DNA of 64,000 nt from Proteles cristata cristata (lineage: Eukaryota > Chordata > Mammalia > Carnivora > Hyaenidae), in assembly GCA_017311185.1 (NCBI GenBank), contig JAESUZ010003282.1, positions 496,001-560,000 of the forward strand, in the 5' to 3' direction. Of this stretch, positions 42,641 through 55,216 are shown one piece after another. The notes under the pieces are model-generated. The model did no database searches. It was not told the DNA's origin and saw only the letters and a program-made list of their open reading frames with translations. The position numbers and the translations under genes are program-made. Every line of letters begins with the position of its first letter. Position 1 is the stretch's first letter.

Positions 42641-45600
42641 TGTGGCTGAACACACAGTATACCAGCAAATATGATCTACACTACCATGAAATATGAAGTA
42701 TACATGCTCTCCCAATTGGTCAGTTTATAATTTAAGTTAAATTTTTGCATAAACTGCAAGACACGTCCGGGAGGAAAGAGGAGGTTATTCTTTTACAGAT
42801 ACAATAACGTAAGTGGATTTCAGTTGTTTTCCTGAGCCTTGAAGAGAGCTTTGGAAAATGGGACATATATGATGTGTCAGATGGACAATGAGAGATCCAA
42901 GGGGTAAAGAGGAACCATTCACCCTAGCCACCTTTTCATTTCTTTTCTTTCCTTCCTGTCAAAAAATGGCTCACTTTTTGCTCAGAATAGCCTTCTAATC
43001 CTTGTCTACAAAGCCACAAGCATTCCCTTATCAAAAGGCTGACTCCATGCCAGCCTCCCAAATGAGCCCTACCCTGATAACAGGTCGGATATATGCGTCT
43101 TCTCCCGGGTCTCTGACAGTGGCTTTCCCCAAACATCTTTCTTTGAGATTTTTAAACATTTTCCTCAAAAACAGAAAAAAAGAAAATGATATCTGGTTTG
43201 TCATCTTGTTTTGTGTGATTGTAAATTCAGACACTCTTTTGGCTGCTTTGTACGACATGAAGGTCAAGAAATATTTAGTACATTAAAGTGTCAATTTGTC
43301 TAATGGAGTGCAGGCTGGGATAGGTAGAAAATGGCTTCTAAAAGAGACAGAGTATAGTCCTGAAAAAAACAGGCAATTCCCTCCTCAGTAATTATGATGT
43401 GATACCTTAGCTATGATGGGTTGTTGATCGTGAGCCATGATGGGGAGGGACTCATGGTTTCAGTGGGGAGAGCTTCCAAGGGAGTGGTGAGTGTTTTTCT
43501 ACCCTGCTAAACAGCATGGAAGAGAGGAAGCGGCTTCCTTGGTAGACATAATGACAGTAATTTAAAAGGGGGGTGGAGGAGGTCACTGTTCATTTTTTTG
43601 CAAAATATTTCAGATGTCCTTCTTTTGCTGTGTACATTCATAGGGAATTAGAAGAGAATGAAACATTTAAAGGACCTACATAGGATATCACGCTGCCGGA
43701 GGGTCCCAGCATGTGGCAAAATGGAACCTTTCATTAGGGCATGTAAGTAGGGATTTCAGGGGAGGGTTAAGTGACATGAACATTAATATTGCAGTACAGG
43801 CTGAAAAGTTGGCCATCCAGAGGTAAAGACAATATTCAAAGACTGAGAATTTGGCACTCCATTTCCTCAACCATGTATTATCATTCTTAGATGTTATTTT
43901 CTGACCGTTAAGCTTCTTAACATAACCTTATGCCATAAAAATAAGTACCTGTGCAATATAGAGAAGGGAAAAAGACCTTTTTTTTTGATGCATAGAAATT
44001 CTCAAGAATATGGTAAAATCAAGGGGAGATTCATAAGAAAAGCATTCTTGTCCCTTTATTGTGGTGATAGCTAGGATGTTAAAGACGTTGCCTAAATAAA
44101 TGAGCTTTTTCAGATATTGCTAGAAATTTTGCTTCTAACAGTTATTTCTGACACAGAGGCATTGATCTCAGCAGCTTTGGAACATCCCTGTTGGTCAGAG
44201 AGAGGCAAGCTCCATCCATCATGATTATGGGAGGAATGCACTCTCTGTGGAATCCTTTAAAGGGCTACAAGTTCGCTTCCTCCTATTGGTGGCTGAGCAG
44301 GTTGCATTTGTCTGACAATTGAATGTGATTCCCTACCAAGTCTGAAGGTGCACAGAGCAAACCCAACAGTCTGCACACAAAGAAAGATCAAGTCGGCTCA
44401 CCCCTCTCTTTGGAGCTCTGTGCTTAAAGATCTCAGTAGAGTGTGTCACTCTCCTCTTCATGACAGCCACTCATGTCCCAGGCCTGCTGGGTTTCCGGAC
44501 TGCCTTCCTATTGTATGTGTACACAGACTGATTAGAAGTTCACCACTTCTTCCCACCTTTTTGTGGAGGGTATTCTCTATGACAGATGAGTGCAATAAAG
44601 TGAATCCTTTTTTTTTGTCCCTCTTGCAGGGAGCGCAGTGAGTTCTAACCAACAAAGGCACATTGAGGCAAATCTTTAACGGTGTCACTGCATTGACTTT
44701 TATCATTTTCACCTTTGCTTTCACTGATTTTTATCCCTGGAGTTGTAAAACAGAGTTTCACATTGTGACCGTCCTCTAGTCCTCTGTAGAAGTAGTTACA
44801 CTGACAAGAACATACTCTTTTTCATAGACACTCCATCACAGAGCACCCTGCGTTGGCCCCTCTCTCTCTCCACAAATTCTATTTTATAGATAAAAGCTCA
44901 GAGTTTCAAAGGATGAAAAAATTTCAAAAAAAAGTCAAGCTTTCATTTTAAAAAGATAATACAGTGCTAGGAAACGATTGGGGGGAAAATGTGATGGAAT
45001 ATTTAATAGGAAGGGAAAAGGTTTTCCATATCTTAAGGAAAAAAACCCGGAAACAGTCTACCTGTGATTTTATAAAAATTTCCTCTTATAAATACTCTAC
45101 CATGTATGTATAGAAAAAAAAATATGGTTGTTTGCTTTTCTGTTTGTTTTGCTTTCCTTTTATTTATTTATGAATATATTTGACTTTGTAATAAGATTTT
45201 AAAATTCGTAAAGGCAAAACGAAAACAGTGAAATAACAAATGCCATATGGTTCTTATTTTAGACTGTTTAGTCTACGTAAACAACCAATTTGAAAATAAA
45301 AGATTGGTACGAATTTGTCATTTCATTTAATTCTTTATTGCAAAAAAGAAAGATATTTCAAAGAGGAGAAGGTTAGGTAAGGACCACCAGTTTACTACCA
45401 TAGTGATTTCTATTTTAAGTCACAGGCAATTTTAAAACAAATAGGACTGCTTTAAAAGGAAAGCACACGTCAAGGCACCATCTGTAGGAGAATGAAAGAA
45501 TCCACTGGAAAAGGGAGGTCTACAGAACCCAAAAGCTAACTTGCTCCTGTTTAGCCATTTAAATGATTGCTATTATTTTCCTTGCAAATTGTTAATGCTT

Positions 45601-46639
45601 TGCAGGCCAAGTCTTATGTTGGGCCTTTGGATGGGTCTTCCATTTATTCAATCAACTGGCAGTGAATTTCTTCTATGTTTTTCTCATTTGAATCTTTCCC
45701 ACCATGCTCAGTGGCTGAGAATCTGTGGGTGAGAACTGGTTGAGGAAAAAAATTGGTGAGAAAGGTAAACGGTAAGGACCAAAGTGGGACCACAGAAGGC
45801 ACACATTCTGGAAAGCACTCAGCTGAAACAAAAGAGAACCATGGTGCATTATAAAGACAATCTGGGATATAATGTTTATTCTTGGAGAAAGAAGCAGAAA
45901 CAAAAGACCAATGTGTCACCTGAGGAAGAAATTTTTCTTATAGAGGAAATTTGTAGCCCAAACAGAGCCACATAGTTAACTCATTTGCAAAGACCGTAAC
46001 AGTAAAATTTGGAGTGCGTATAGAACTTGCTTCAAAGTATCAGGCCTAAAATTAGCTTGCACCTCTAGGAATCTTATATTTAAGATCCAATTAATTTGTT
46101 CCTAACCTTGTCATGATTAGATCCTCAATACTAGAACTAGCACTAGGATATTAGCATCCTTGACAGAGAAATAGATAGTATCCAGCCTTGTTCACCAGAT
46201 AAAGGATGATTATCAGTCCCATTCTGTATACATTTTTGAGAATTTATTTAATTTGAGAATTAAGTATGTGAGATGGGTGATCTGTCTAAATAAACTGCAG
46301 TTATGATAAATAGAAGTTAGTAGGTTGCCAAATTTGGTAAATAAAAATATAGAACTGCCAGTTAATTTGAATTTCAAATAAAAAACTCCAAATCACTTTT
46401 TAATATAAATATGAAAAAAACACTCTTCATTATTTATCTGAAATCAAAGTTAACTGTACTTCTTGTATTCTATTTGACAACTGTAGATGTTAGGAAAAAA
46501 TTAGGGAAAGTTTAGGAGTTGAGGTTATTGTAAGTCTTTTGGAAAAGGCAAGGAAGAGAGGAAAGAAGTAAGAAAGGAAGAGAATAGGATGCAAAGAAAG
46601 AGAAGAAAGAACAGAGGAAGGAAAAAGCAAGATTTAGGG
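42641..46639. other. About 4 kb free of recognisable interspersed repeats
   Basis: No SINE, LINE or LTR that I can identify, in contrast to the rest of the window. Frames here (for example 43002-43286, 44348-44641, 45644-45919) lack motifs. 46540-46635 is GA-rich. No splice-framed exon was convincing. Confidence 0.5.
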
Positions 46640-47507
46640 TTTGATTACATTTTGAATACCATTTCTCTATTTGTCTTCCATTATAAAATATTTCAGACTT
46701 CTAGAAAATACAGAGAGCAGTGTAACAAAATTCAGATATCTCACCCCAGATTTAACAAATTGTTACCATTTTCCATATTGCTTCAGATCATTTTTTGTCA
46801 AAAAAGATAATAGAATTAGAGTTGAAGGCCCCTTGTATACTTTCCAGTCTTGTTTCTCTCTTTTTCTCCAGACATGTCACTGTTCTGAAGTGTCTTCATG
46901 ACATATTTTATACAGTATTAACATATATATACTTATGTAATATACACGTGTCTGTATGTCTGTATGTCGATGAGCATGAGGTTTTATCATTTGGTTTGAT
47001 ACTTACATTTTTAAAAATCCCATAAAAGGTGCCCTTCTTCGGCTTGCATTATTTATTAAAAGCCATGTTTTGGACATTTATCCATGTTGACACATCTAAA
47101 TTTGGTTATCATTTATTTTAACTGCTGCACATTATGAATATACTCCAGTTCATTCGTCTCTTGACAAGTATTTAGGCTGCTTCCAGTTTTTCACTATTAT
47201 CAACAAAGCCACGGTGACTATCCTTATATACATCTCTCTAAGCACATATCAGGGAATTCCCATGGTATATCCCTAAAATTGTAGTTGCTAGCTTACAGCT
47301 TATGAGTATCTTTAGTTTTGTTAGATATTAATACATTGATCTCCAAAATGGCTTAACAAATATACTTTTTCACCAACAATGTAGGAGATTTCTCAATTGC
47401 TCACATCTTAATAACACTTAGGATTTTCAGGTATTAAAAATGGCTGATTTGGTGAGTGCTGTTTAATTTGTATTCTCTGATTACTAGATGAAGTTGAGGG
47501 TGTTTTC
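46640..47507 (-). mobile_element. Ancient L1, 3' end of ORF2
   Basis: Inverted old L1: 'ggacatttatccatgttgac', 'tttaggctgcttccagttt', 'aacaatgtaggagatttctc', 'tttaatttgtattctctgat'. No frame survives. It may be the 3' part of the same insertion as 49460-52480. Confidence 0.7.
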
Positions 47508-47663
47508 ATATATATATGAAATAAATACATATATGAAATATATATATGAAATAAATATATATATGAAATATATACATGAAACATACACATGAAACATATA
47601 CATGAAACATATACATGAAACATATACATGAAACATATACATATATATGAAATATATATATAT
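47508..47663. repeat. Complex AT minisatellite
   Basis: Units of about 13-20 bp built on 'catatatatgaaata' and then at least five tandem copies of a 13-bp 'acatatacatgaa' unit (about 47575-47640). Long minus-strand frames here are repeat artefacts. Confidence 0.92.
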
Positions 47664-47762
47664 TGAGTTGTCTATCTGTGCATCAGTACACATTCTTAAT
47701 TTCTGTGTTACGTCACATTCCCAAAAACAGAGCATAAAATGAGGATTCTTGTGCAGAGAATT

Positions 47763-47983
47763 CAAAAATTTTTTTTTAATGTTTTATTTATTTCTAGGAG
47801 AGAAAGAGAGACAGCATGAGCAGGGGAGGGTCCGAGAGGGAGAGAGTCACAGACCGAAACAGGCTCCAGGCTCTGAGCTGGCAGTCAGCACAGAGCCCGA
47901 CGCGGGGCTCTAACCCACGAACCGCGAGATCATGACCCAGGCGAAAGTCAGATGCTTAACCAACTAAGCCACCCAGGCGCCCC
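47763..47983 (-). mobile_element. Young-type SINE with perfect 16-bp duplication
   Basis: 'tcttgtgcagagaatt' at 47747-47762 and 47984-47999. It carries 'ctaggagagaaag', 'cacagaccgaaacagg' and 'gagctggcagtcagc'. Confidence 0.97.
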
Positions 47984-48154
47984 TCTTGTGCAGAGAATTT
48001 ATTAAGGGTATGCATTCAGGAAATATATGTAAAGGAATGAGGAAAGCAGCATAAGGAAGAGGGAGCTGCTTAATAAAAAATGTGGTTTCAGATGAAATCT
48101 AGCCTCAGCCTGATCTCTCAAGGAATCTGAGACACCAATTGCACTGCAGAATCT

Positions 48155-48750
48155 TTTTTTAAAATATAATTTATTGTCAAATTGGCTTACAACACCCAGT
48201 GGTCATTCCAACAAGTGCCCTCCTCAGTGCCTCTCACCCAATTCCCCCTTCCCCCCACCTCCCCCATCTACCCTCAGTTTGTTCTCTGTATTTAAGAGTC
48301 TCATTGTTTACCTCCCTCCCTCTCTGTTTATAACTATTTATTTCCTCCTCCCCTTTCCCCATGGTCTTTTTTTTTTTTTTTTTTTAATTTTTTATGTTTT
48401 ATTTATTTCTAGGAGAGAGAGAGAGACAGCGTGAGCAGGGGAGGGTCAGAGAGAGAGGGAGTCACAGGCTGAAACAGGCTCCAGGCTCTGAACTGGCAGT
48501 CAGCACAGAGCCCGACGTGTGGCTCGAACCCACGAACTGCAAGATCATGACCTGAGTGAAAGTCGGATGCTTAACCGACTAAGCCACCCAGGCGCCCCTC
48601 CCCATGGTCTTCTGTTCAGTTTCTCAAGATCCACATAAGAATGAAAACATATGATATCTGTCTTTCTCTGATTGACTGATAATACCTTCCAGTTTCATCT
48701 ATGCTGCTGCAACTGGCAGAATTTCATTCTTTCTCATTGCGAAGTATTAG
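48155..48750 (-). mobile_element. 5'-truncated L1 tail, split by a SINE
   Basis: Inverted L1 3' UTR ('aatttattgtcaaattggct', 'aacacccagtggtcat') and the start of ORF2's end ('gaatttcattctttctcatt'), truncated near 48750. The SINE at 48369-48598 interrupts it. Confidence 0.88.
48369..48598 (-). mobile_element. Young-type SINE inside L1 tail
   Basis: Perfect 13-bp duplication 'tccccatggtctt' at 48356-48368 and 48599-48611. Carries 'ctaggagagag', 'cacaggctgaaacagg' and 'gaactggcagtcagc'. Confidence 0.97.
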
Positions 48751-48755
48751 AATCT

Positions 48756-49275
48756 GTCTGTCTTGAGGCAAGGAACTAGGGTGAAGGAGAGGGAGAAGTT
48801 TTCCTCTGTCTCAGACTCTTCTAATTGGACTACGAATTTAATTTGCATAAGACAGATTCATAGAAAAAAACCCAAACTTTTATTACATGTGCATGGAGGC
48901 CTAACAATGACTCTGAAACCTAAAGAAGTTGAGTCAATCTTTATACTTTTTAGACAGAGACACAGTAAATCTGTAGGAATTGATAGGACCAAGAAGACTT
49001 AACTTTGGGACCTTCAGTTAGTAAGGAATTCTAAACAGAATATTGACTGGGGTGGTAAATTAGTAGAAAGTAACAAGCCAGATTCTCAGCTCTCAATTTC
49101 CTATCTTTGGTGATGAGGATGTCTGTTTACTCCTGGTACAGGGAATTACATCCCTCACATCAAAGATTTGTGTCTTGCTTTCTGGGGCACAGGAAAAGTC
49201 TGATTGTCCTTCTTGTACAGGCCATCTCTATTTAAAGTAACACTCCAAAGTGGCACATTTTGGGGTGGCCTGTCA
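48756..49275 (-). mobile_element. Solo LTR, class I endogenous retrovirus type (copy 2)
   Basis: On the minus strand it begins near 'tgacaggccaccccaaaa', has a TATA-like 'aagtataaag' (about 48938-48949) and an AATAAA word (48879-48884), then 'gaatctgtcttatgcaaatt' and 'gaggaaaacttctccctc'. The order and words match 5256-5707. No viral genes are attached. The family is not known to me. Confidence 0.6.
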
Positions 49276-49459
49276 TTGGCCCCTACACGGCTTTCTACTT
49301 TTCCTGGCCATATTGGGTGGGGATGGCAATTTCCAGACACTCACTGTTGTGGCAGCTCTCCTTGTCCATGGGCAATCTTAGTAATCATGAAGAAACCCAC
49401 CATTAATTCCAATAACCACAGGAGCCAGTGAAAAGATACCTAGAGGCCTGAGATGGGTA

Positions 49460-49788
49460 TTCACCAGATTTTTTACAATGACTATAGTTTTATAATAAAT
49501 ATTTCTCTTTGGTAAGGCCTTCATATTCTTTTCTTTCTTCAAAATGAACTTGGTTATTCTTGGATTTTACTGTTCCATATGAATCTTAGGTCAGCTTATC
49601 AGGCTCCATGAAAACACAGTATCTATTTATTTACCTTTTTTGAGTCAACAGTAAAATATACAAATTTATGCTTATGTGTTTATACTTCTTTTGTTATATT
49701 TATTCCCAGGTTCCTCAAAGTTCATGTGTTATTATGAATGAGATCTATGTTTGAATATGATTTTTTTTAATGTTTTATTTATTTCTAG

Positions 49789-49819
<31 letters not shown>

Positions 49820-52480
49820 CGTGAGCAGGGGAGGGTCAGAGAGAGAGGGAGTCACAGACTGAAACAGGCTCCAGGCTCTGAGCTGGCTGTCAGCACAGAG
49901 CCCGACGCGGGGCTCGAACCCACAAACCGCGAGATCATGACCTAAGCGAAAGTCAGACGCTTAACCGACTAAGCCACCCAGGCGCCCCTTGAATATGATT
50001 TTTAACCAACTATTGCAAATATATATATGGACTTACTATTTTAAAATATTCAAAATCCTTCAGTTTTGCTCAATTCTAATGTTTTGTGTACATATATATT
50101 CTAGGGAGATAATCTACTTGTTTGAAAGTTTAATTTCTTATATTTCTTTTCCTCAGAAACTTGCACTGGATAGAAGCTCCAGAAAATGTTGAAGTGGAAA
50201 GAGTAAGTGATTTTTTTTTCCTGACTTTAAAGGGAATGTTTCTGGCCTTTCACCATCAAACTACTTATTAGCTGAGACAGTTACATTCTGATATTGTTTT
50301 GCCATAAGGGTTTCTTGTTGGTGGTGGTGTCATTTTGTTTTGTTTTTAAAAAGGAGTATTACATATTTTTTTCAAGTCCCTTCTCTGCAAATATTGAAGT
50401 GATCAAATTGTTTTACTACTTTAACCAGGTGGGTAATGAATGACATTAATACATTTTCTAATGTTAAGCCATTCTTGCATTTCTGGAATAAAACTGATTT
50501 AGTCACAAAATACTTCTTTTATTTGTAGTAATTCAGTAATTTATTTGTAATTCAGTAACTGAGTTTGGTTTGCTAATAACTTGTTAACAACTTTGGAGCC
50601 ATACTTATAAGAGAGATTGTGATATAAGTTTTATTTCTCCTGTTACTTTCTGGTTTTGATTTCAAGGTTATTCTGGTCACATACAGAAGTGGGAAGTTTT
50701 TTTTCCCTCCATTCTTAAATACTATCTATAAAATGGAAATTGTGTATTTCATGTTTGTAACTGTTCCTGTGTGCTTGAAAAGAATAGATTTTCCCTATAA
50801 AAACGATTGTTAATTATTTCAAATTTTCTCTATCCTTGATGTTTTTTTTTTTTTTTCTGTGTTTATTCTCTTTGGTCTGAAAGAGTTGTGATTATGTCTC
50901 AAACCATAGTTGTTAGTTTCATAAATTATTTTTAAAATTCTGTCAACTAATGTGTTAAAGACTATGCGATTGTAATGTAAGTTATATAGAGTTCAGAACT
51001 GATATATATTCCTGGAGAATTGTTCTTTTATTATTAAGTAATGACATCTTCATACTCTAGAATAATTTTTTTATGTTAAAGCCTATTTTTCTCCAATATT
51101 AATGGTGCCACATCATCCTTCTTCTGAACACTGTGTCCCTGTTATATCTTTTTCCTTGCTCTTTATTCTCAATCTTTTTTGTCATTTATTTTATGTCTAT
51201 TATAAAATTAGTATAGCTTAATATTAATATTATTTTTATTCAAATTGAGAATCTGTTAATAGACAAGCTTAATCTGTTAATATTTATTACACTTACTGAT
51301 GCATTTGAAATATTTCTACCATTTTATCTTATGTCATTATTTTTTTACATTGTCACACTTACAATTCTTTTGTTCCTTTTATCATTTTCTCAGGCCTCTA
51401 TTGAATTAGATTTCCTTATATCTTATTTTTTCCTCTATTATAGGAACTAGATTCTCTGCTTCTGTTTTTTGTGGTTATCCTTAAATTTGTAAATAATCAC
51501 AATTGACTTTAAACACTTTAAACTTCTTGTTTCTAGACTCCTTCCAAGCAATTAAGATTACTTAATTTCATCCCTGATCTTTCATCCCTGTCTTTCATAC
51601 TGTTTTTACCAATTTAGTCATTATTAGTAGGAGTTACGTCTAGTAACTATTTAGATACCAACATAACTGTCAATTTCTTACTTACCTTGCTTCTTGCTAC
51701 CAACATCCTTTTGTTTCTATTTTCTCCTTACTAAATTTTATACTTCATCAAGGGTTTGTGACTAGTAAAATCCCTCAGCCTACATTTGAATATTTAAAAA
51801 ATGTTTTCCTCTTCATGAAGTGTTTAAATAATGGATTCAAAATTGATAGTTATTTTCCTCAGCATGTTGAAGATATTATCCCAAAGTGTTCTGATTATTT
51901 ATTTACATATTTTCTATTTTTCATTGGTTGCTTTTAAGATTTTTATCTTTATCTTTGCAATTCTGCTTTTGTACAAAACCGTATCTAGGTATTTGTTTTA
52001 CAGTTTCCACTTTGTACTTGTGTTCTTTATTTTGAGTATTTAGATCTTTAGTTCTTAACAGTTATTTCTTCAAATGTTTCCACTCCATGAGTCTCGAGGC
52101 TTTTTTTTCTCAGTAATAAATTAATATATGTTGACTCTTTTTATTTTACCCTCCATTTCTCTTGACAGTGCTGCTGTTTCCCATTTTTTTAATTCTTTAT
52201 ACTACATACCAAATATGTTCTTAGATCTAGGTTAGCTTTGACTAATTCGTTGTTTTAACCTCTGTGTGTGTGGGTGTGTTTCATTGGCTAGATCTCTGAA
52301 GTTTCTCTTTTTGGGAGTTCAAATTCTCAGCTTTAAGTAAACTGTTCCTTTCTTCCGTTACGTTTTTTAATCTGTGTTTAAACTCTATAATGATTATTTT
52401 CAGATTCTATAGATTCTTTTTATTGCTCTGTGTTTCCAATCTTAAAATCTTGTTTTGATGCTGATCCTCCCTCAGAGTGA
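49460..52480 (-). mobile_element. Ancient L1, reverse transcriptase to ORF1 region
   Basis: Strongly diverged inverted L1. From low to high: the stretch after the reverse transcriptase ('attactgtagct'-like at 49480), 'ttccatatgaatcttaggtc', the RT centre (50100-50250), 'gttaagccattcttgcattt' (50465-50485), the ORF2-ORF1 junction (51050-51800) and ORF1 ('tatttcttcaaatgtttcc' at 52063-52080). SINE 49766-49988 interrupts it. No coding capacity. Confidence 0.7.
49766..49988 (-). mobile_element. Young-type SINE with perfect 15-bp duplication
   Basis: 'ttgaatatgattttt' at 49751-49765 and 49989-50003. Contains a pure GA run, 'cacagactgaaacagg' and intact tRNA-like head 'ggcgcccc'. Confidence 0.97.
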
Positions 52481-54045
52481 ATTGTTTTTTCCTCCCCTGT
52501 GGTGCACATGGGAGGGGGGTGGGTTTGTTTGTTTGTTTGTTTTGGAGAACATCTTCAGCTGTGTGCATGTGTATGTGTGTGTATGGCCATGCAGATTCTT
52601 TGTGTTCAGAATAGTGAATAAGGCAGTTTCATTTTGCTTCTCACAAAGTTCTTACAACAATTTTATGTAAAATTTCCAATTTAGTGATCCAATATAAACT
52701 GATTTTGCTGCTATTAGTAGGGACCCTAGATATAGAGGTTAATTTTCTTGGATAAAATTAGTCTGCAAGTAGGCTGTCCATAGTTACTATACATCTTGAT
52801 GAAGTCCTCAGGGAGTCAGGTTCATTTTCTCTCTACTTCACCGTCCTTAATACACAGCTTACATTCTTTGGCTGTTAGGACTCAAACTATTGCATCCTTT
52901 CTCAAGAGAGGAAGCAGGAGAAAGTAGGAGGAAAAAAATGTACTTACCTGCCATTTAAGGAGGCTTCTAAGACATCTGGTTATAGATAATTAACCAGAAC
53001 TAGTTAAGGAACCACAGCTAGCTCCTAGGTGCCCTCTCCCTCCTCGCAGTCCATAGTAATCTAACTGGGTACATTCTCAATCCTGGTAATACAGTCATTT
53101 TCTTAGTAAGGAAGTAGAGAATGGATATGTGATAGATACCTGGCAGTCTCTGTAAAACCAATTAAGCAGATATAATAAATTTGGACATCATACTCATGTG
53201 TAATAGTCTGCAGTTTTAATTTCTTGTAAGTGATATTTTCCCAACCCCTGCTTCTAGGCAATTTGCAAGGTTACTTGGAGCATCTCAGGCTACTGGGTAG
53301 GGATTTTCTCATTCTCTTTTCCACAGGTAAAGTAATTATTCAATGTTTTATTCCATATACAGGGGGTTCAGGTATAGCCCTGCTTTCTTTGAGTTGTACC
53401 TATTTATTTGTTTTTCTTTGGCTATAGAGAAAAAAATCCTAACTTTTGTTGATACTGTGTTTTAACCAGTTATTCTACTTATTTTTGGTGAGAGGTGAGA
53501 CTCTGTATTGGCAAAAATGTAGTAAAAAATACAAAAGAGGACTTTTACCTCAGGACACTTGTTTTCACTCATCCATTCTATATTTTTATCTAGTTCTGAA
53601 CAAATAAACTGTCTAATTGATGGTGACACCTCTGTCTCCACAGAGAATATTTTTGTTTAATTTTTGGTTGAAAATGTTGTTTTTCACAGATAAATTCATG
53701 GAAGTTAAAAAGATATCTCTATAGTAAAACAGCAGTATGTGGTAGTGGGGAAGCAGGAAGGGACAATAAAATGAGACTCAGAACATATTTGTAATCCCCT
53801 TAATCCTGGTGAAGGAATTGAATAATAAAAACTATAGGACTCATGAAATTATCTATGACTATATAGTGAGTTAAGAAAAAATGTTAATGTAAAACATTAA
53901 AAGATAAAGAGATTCTAGAAATTTCATTAACTTGTATGACTTCAGGAATGTCACTATTTTTCTGCAGTACCATTTTCTCCATTTAGAAGATAAGAGAAAT
54001 AATCGGTTTTCTTATTGTCATACTTTAAAATCTTTTTTATAATTT
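52481..54045. other. Unique or unrecognisably old sequence
   Basis: No gene found. A short TTTG repeat lies at 52524-52541. Old L1 5' sequence may extend in from the left, but I cannot identify it. Confidence 0.4.
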
Positions 54046-54060
54046 AAAAATTACTCTAGG

Positions 54061-54263
54061 GGTGGGATGCCTGGGTAACTCAGTCAGTTGAGCATCCTAC
54101 TTCAGCTCAGGTCATGATCTCCCAGTCTGTAAGTTCAAACCCTGTGTTGGGCTCCATGCTGATAGCTCAGAGCCTAGAATCTGCTTCAGATTCTGTGTCT
54201 CCACCTCTCTGTCCCTCCCCCACTCATGCTCTGTCTCTGTAAACATTAAAATTTTTTTTTTTT
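54061..54263 (+). mobile_element. Carnivore SINE, first of three in a row
   Basis: Plus-strand diverged copy. 'taatttaaaaattactct' before it and 'taatttaaaaatttactat' after it (54264-54282) look like its target duplication. Confidence 0.92.
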
Positions 54264-54282
54264 TAATTTAAAAATTTACTAT

Positions 54283-54483
54283 GGGGTGCCTGGGTGGCTC
54301 AGTTGGTTGAGCGTTCAATTCTTGATCTCAGCTGAGGTCATGATTTCATGGTTGACGAGTTCAAGCCCCACATCTGACTATGCACTGACAGTGCAGAGCC
54401 TGCTTGGGATTCTCTCTCTCTCTCTGTGTCCCTCCCCCACTCACATGCACATGCATGTTCTCTATCAAAAATAAACTTCAAAA
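54283..54483 (+). mobile_element. Carnivore SINE, second of three
   Basis: Starts 'ggggtgcctgggtggctc', old-type body ('gcagagcctgcttgggattc'), ends in 'aaaaataaacttcaaaa'. Confidence 0.93.
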
Positions 54484-54702
54484 GGGGCGCCTGGGTGGCT
54501 TAGTCGGTTAAGCGTCCGACTTTCGCTTAGGTCACGATCTCGCGGTTGGTGGGTTCGAGCCCCGCGTCGGGCTCTGTGCTGACTGCCAGCTTCGAGCCTG
54601 GATCCTGTTTCAGTCTGTGACTCCCTCTCTCTCTGACCCTCCCCTGCTCAAGCTGTATCTCTCTCTCTCTCTCCTAGAAATAAATAAAAACATAAAAAAA
54701 AC
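54484..54702 (+). mobile_element. Young-type SINE, third of three
   Basis: Begins ggggcgcctgggtggc directly in the tail of the previous SINE. 'cttcaaaa' occurs at 54476-54483 and 54703-54710. It has all young-type changes and an intact B box 'gggttcgagccc'. Confidence 0.96.
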
Positions 54703-54990
54703 CTTCAAAAATAAAAATAAAAATTATTACAATTCCACTATAAATGTTGAGATACTGTTTTTTTTAAGATAGCCATTCTGAGAAGGACATGACAACCTCA
54801 GCATATTTACATAAGAAATTTCTCTCAAAACAATTATTCTGATTCCCATCAGCATCTGGAATCTGGACACAGAATATAGGTGACCCCAAAGGCCATTGGA
54901 GAAAATAAGAATGGTCATAGAAGAATTTTTTAGGGTTCATTATTTACCACGTTCAGCTTTTATAGAATCTCGCATTCAGTACATATTCTT

Positions 54991-55198
54991 TTTTTTTTTT
55001 TAATATTTTTATTTATTTCTAGGAGAGAGAGAGAGCGTGAACAGGGGAGGGTCAGAGAGAGGGAGACACAGACTCTGAAATAGGCTCCAGGCTCTGAGAT
55101 GGCAGTCAGCACAGAGCCCGACGTGGGTCTCGAACTGCGAGATCATGACCCAAGCGAAAGTCGGACACTTAACCGACTAAGCCACCCAGGTGCCCCAA
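54991..55198 (-). mobile_element. SINE with perfect 18-bp duplication
   Basis: 'cattcagtacatattctt' at 54973-54990 and 55199-55216. It carries 'ctaggagagag' with 'cagactctgaaatagg' and a short deletion near the B box. Confidence 0.97.
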
Positions 55199-55216
55199 CA
55201 TTCAGTACATATTCTT

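Noticed and set aside
44200..44340. Possible promoter with inverted CCAAT-like word
   Set aside because: No CpG enrichment, no transcript evidence and no downstream gene.
47408..47765. Minus-strand frames rich in Met-Tyr-Phe-His
   Set aside because: Translation of the 13-bp minisatellite.
49155..49340. 61-codon minus-strand frame with a protein-like look
   Set aside because: Falls mostly inside the proposed LTR copy 2 and matches no known domain.
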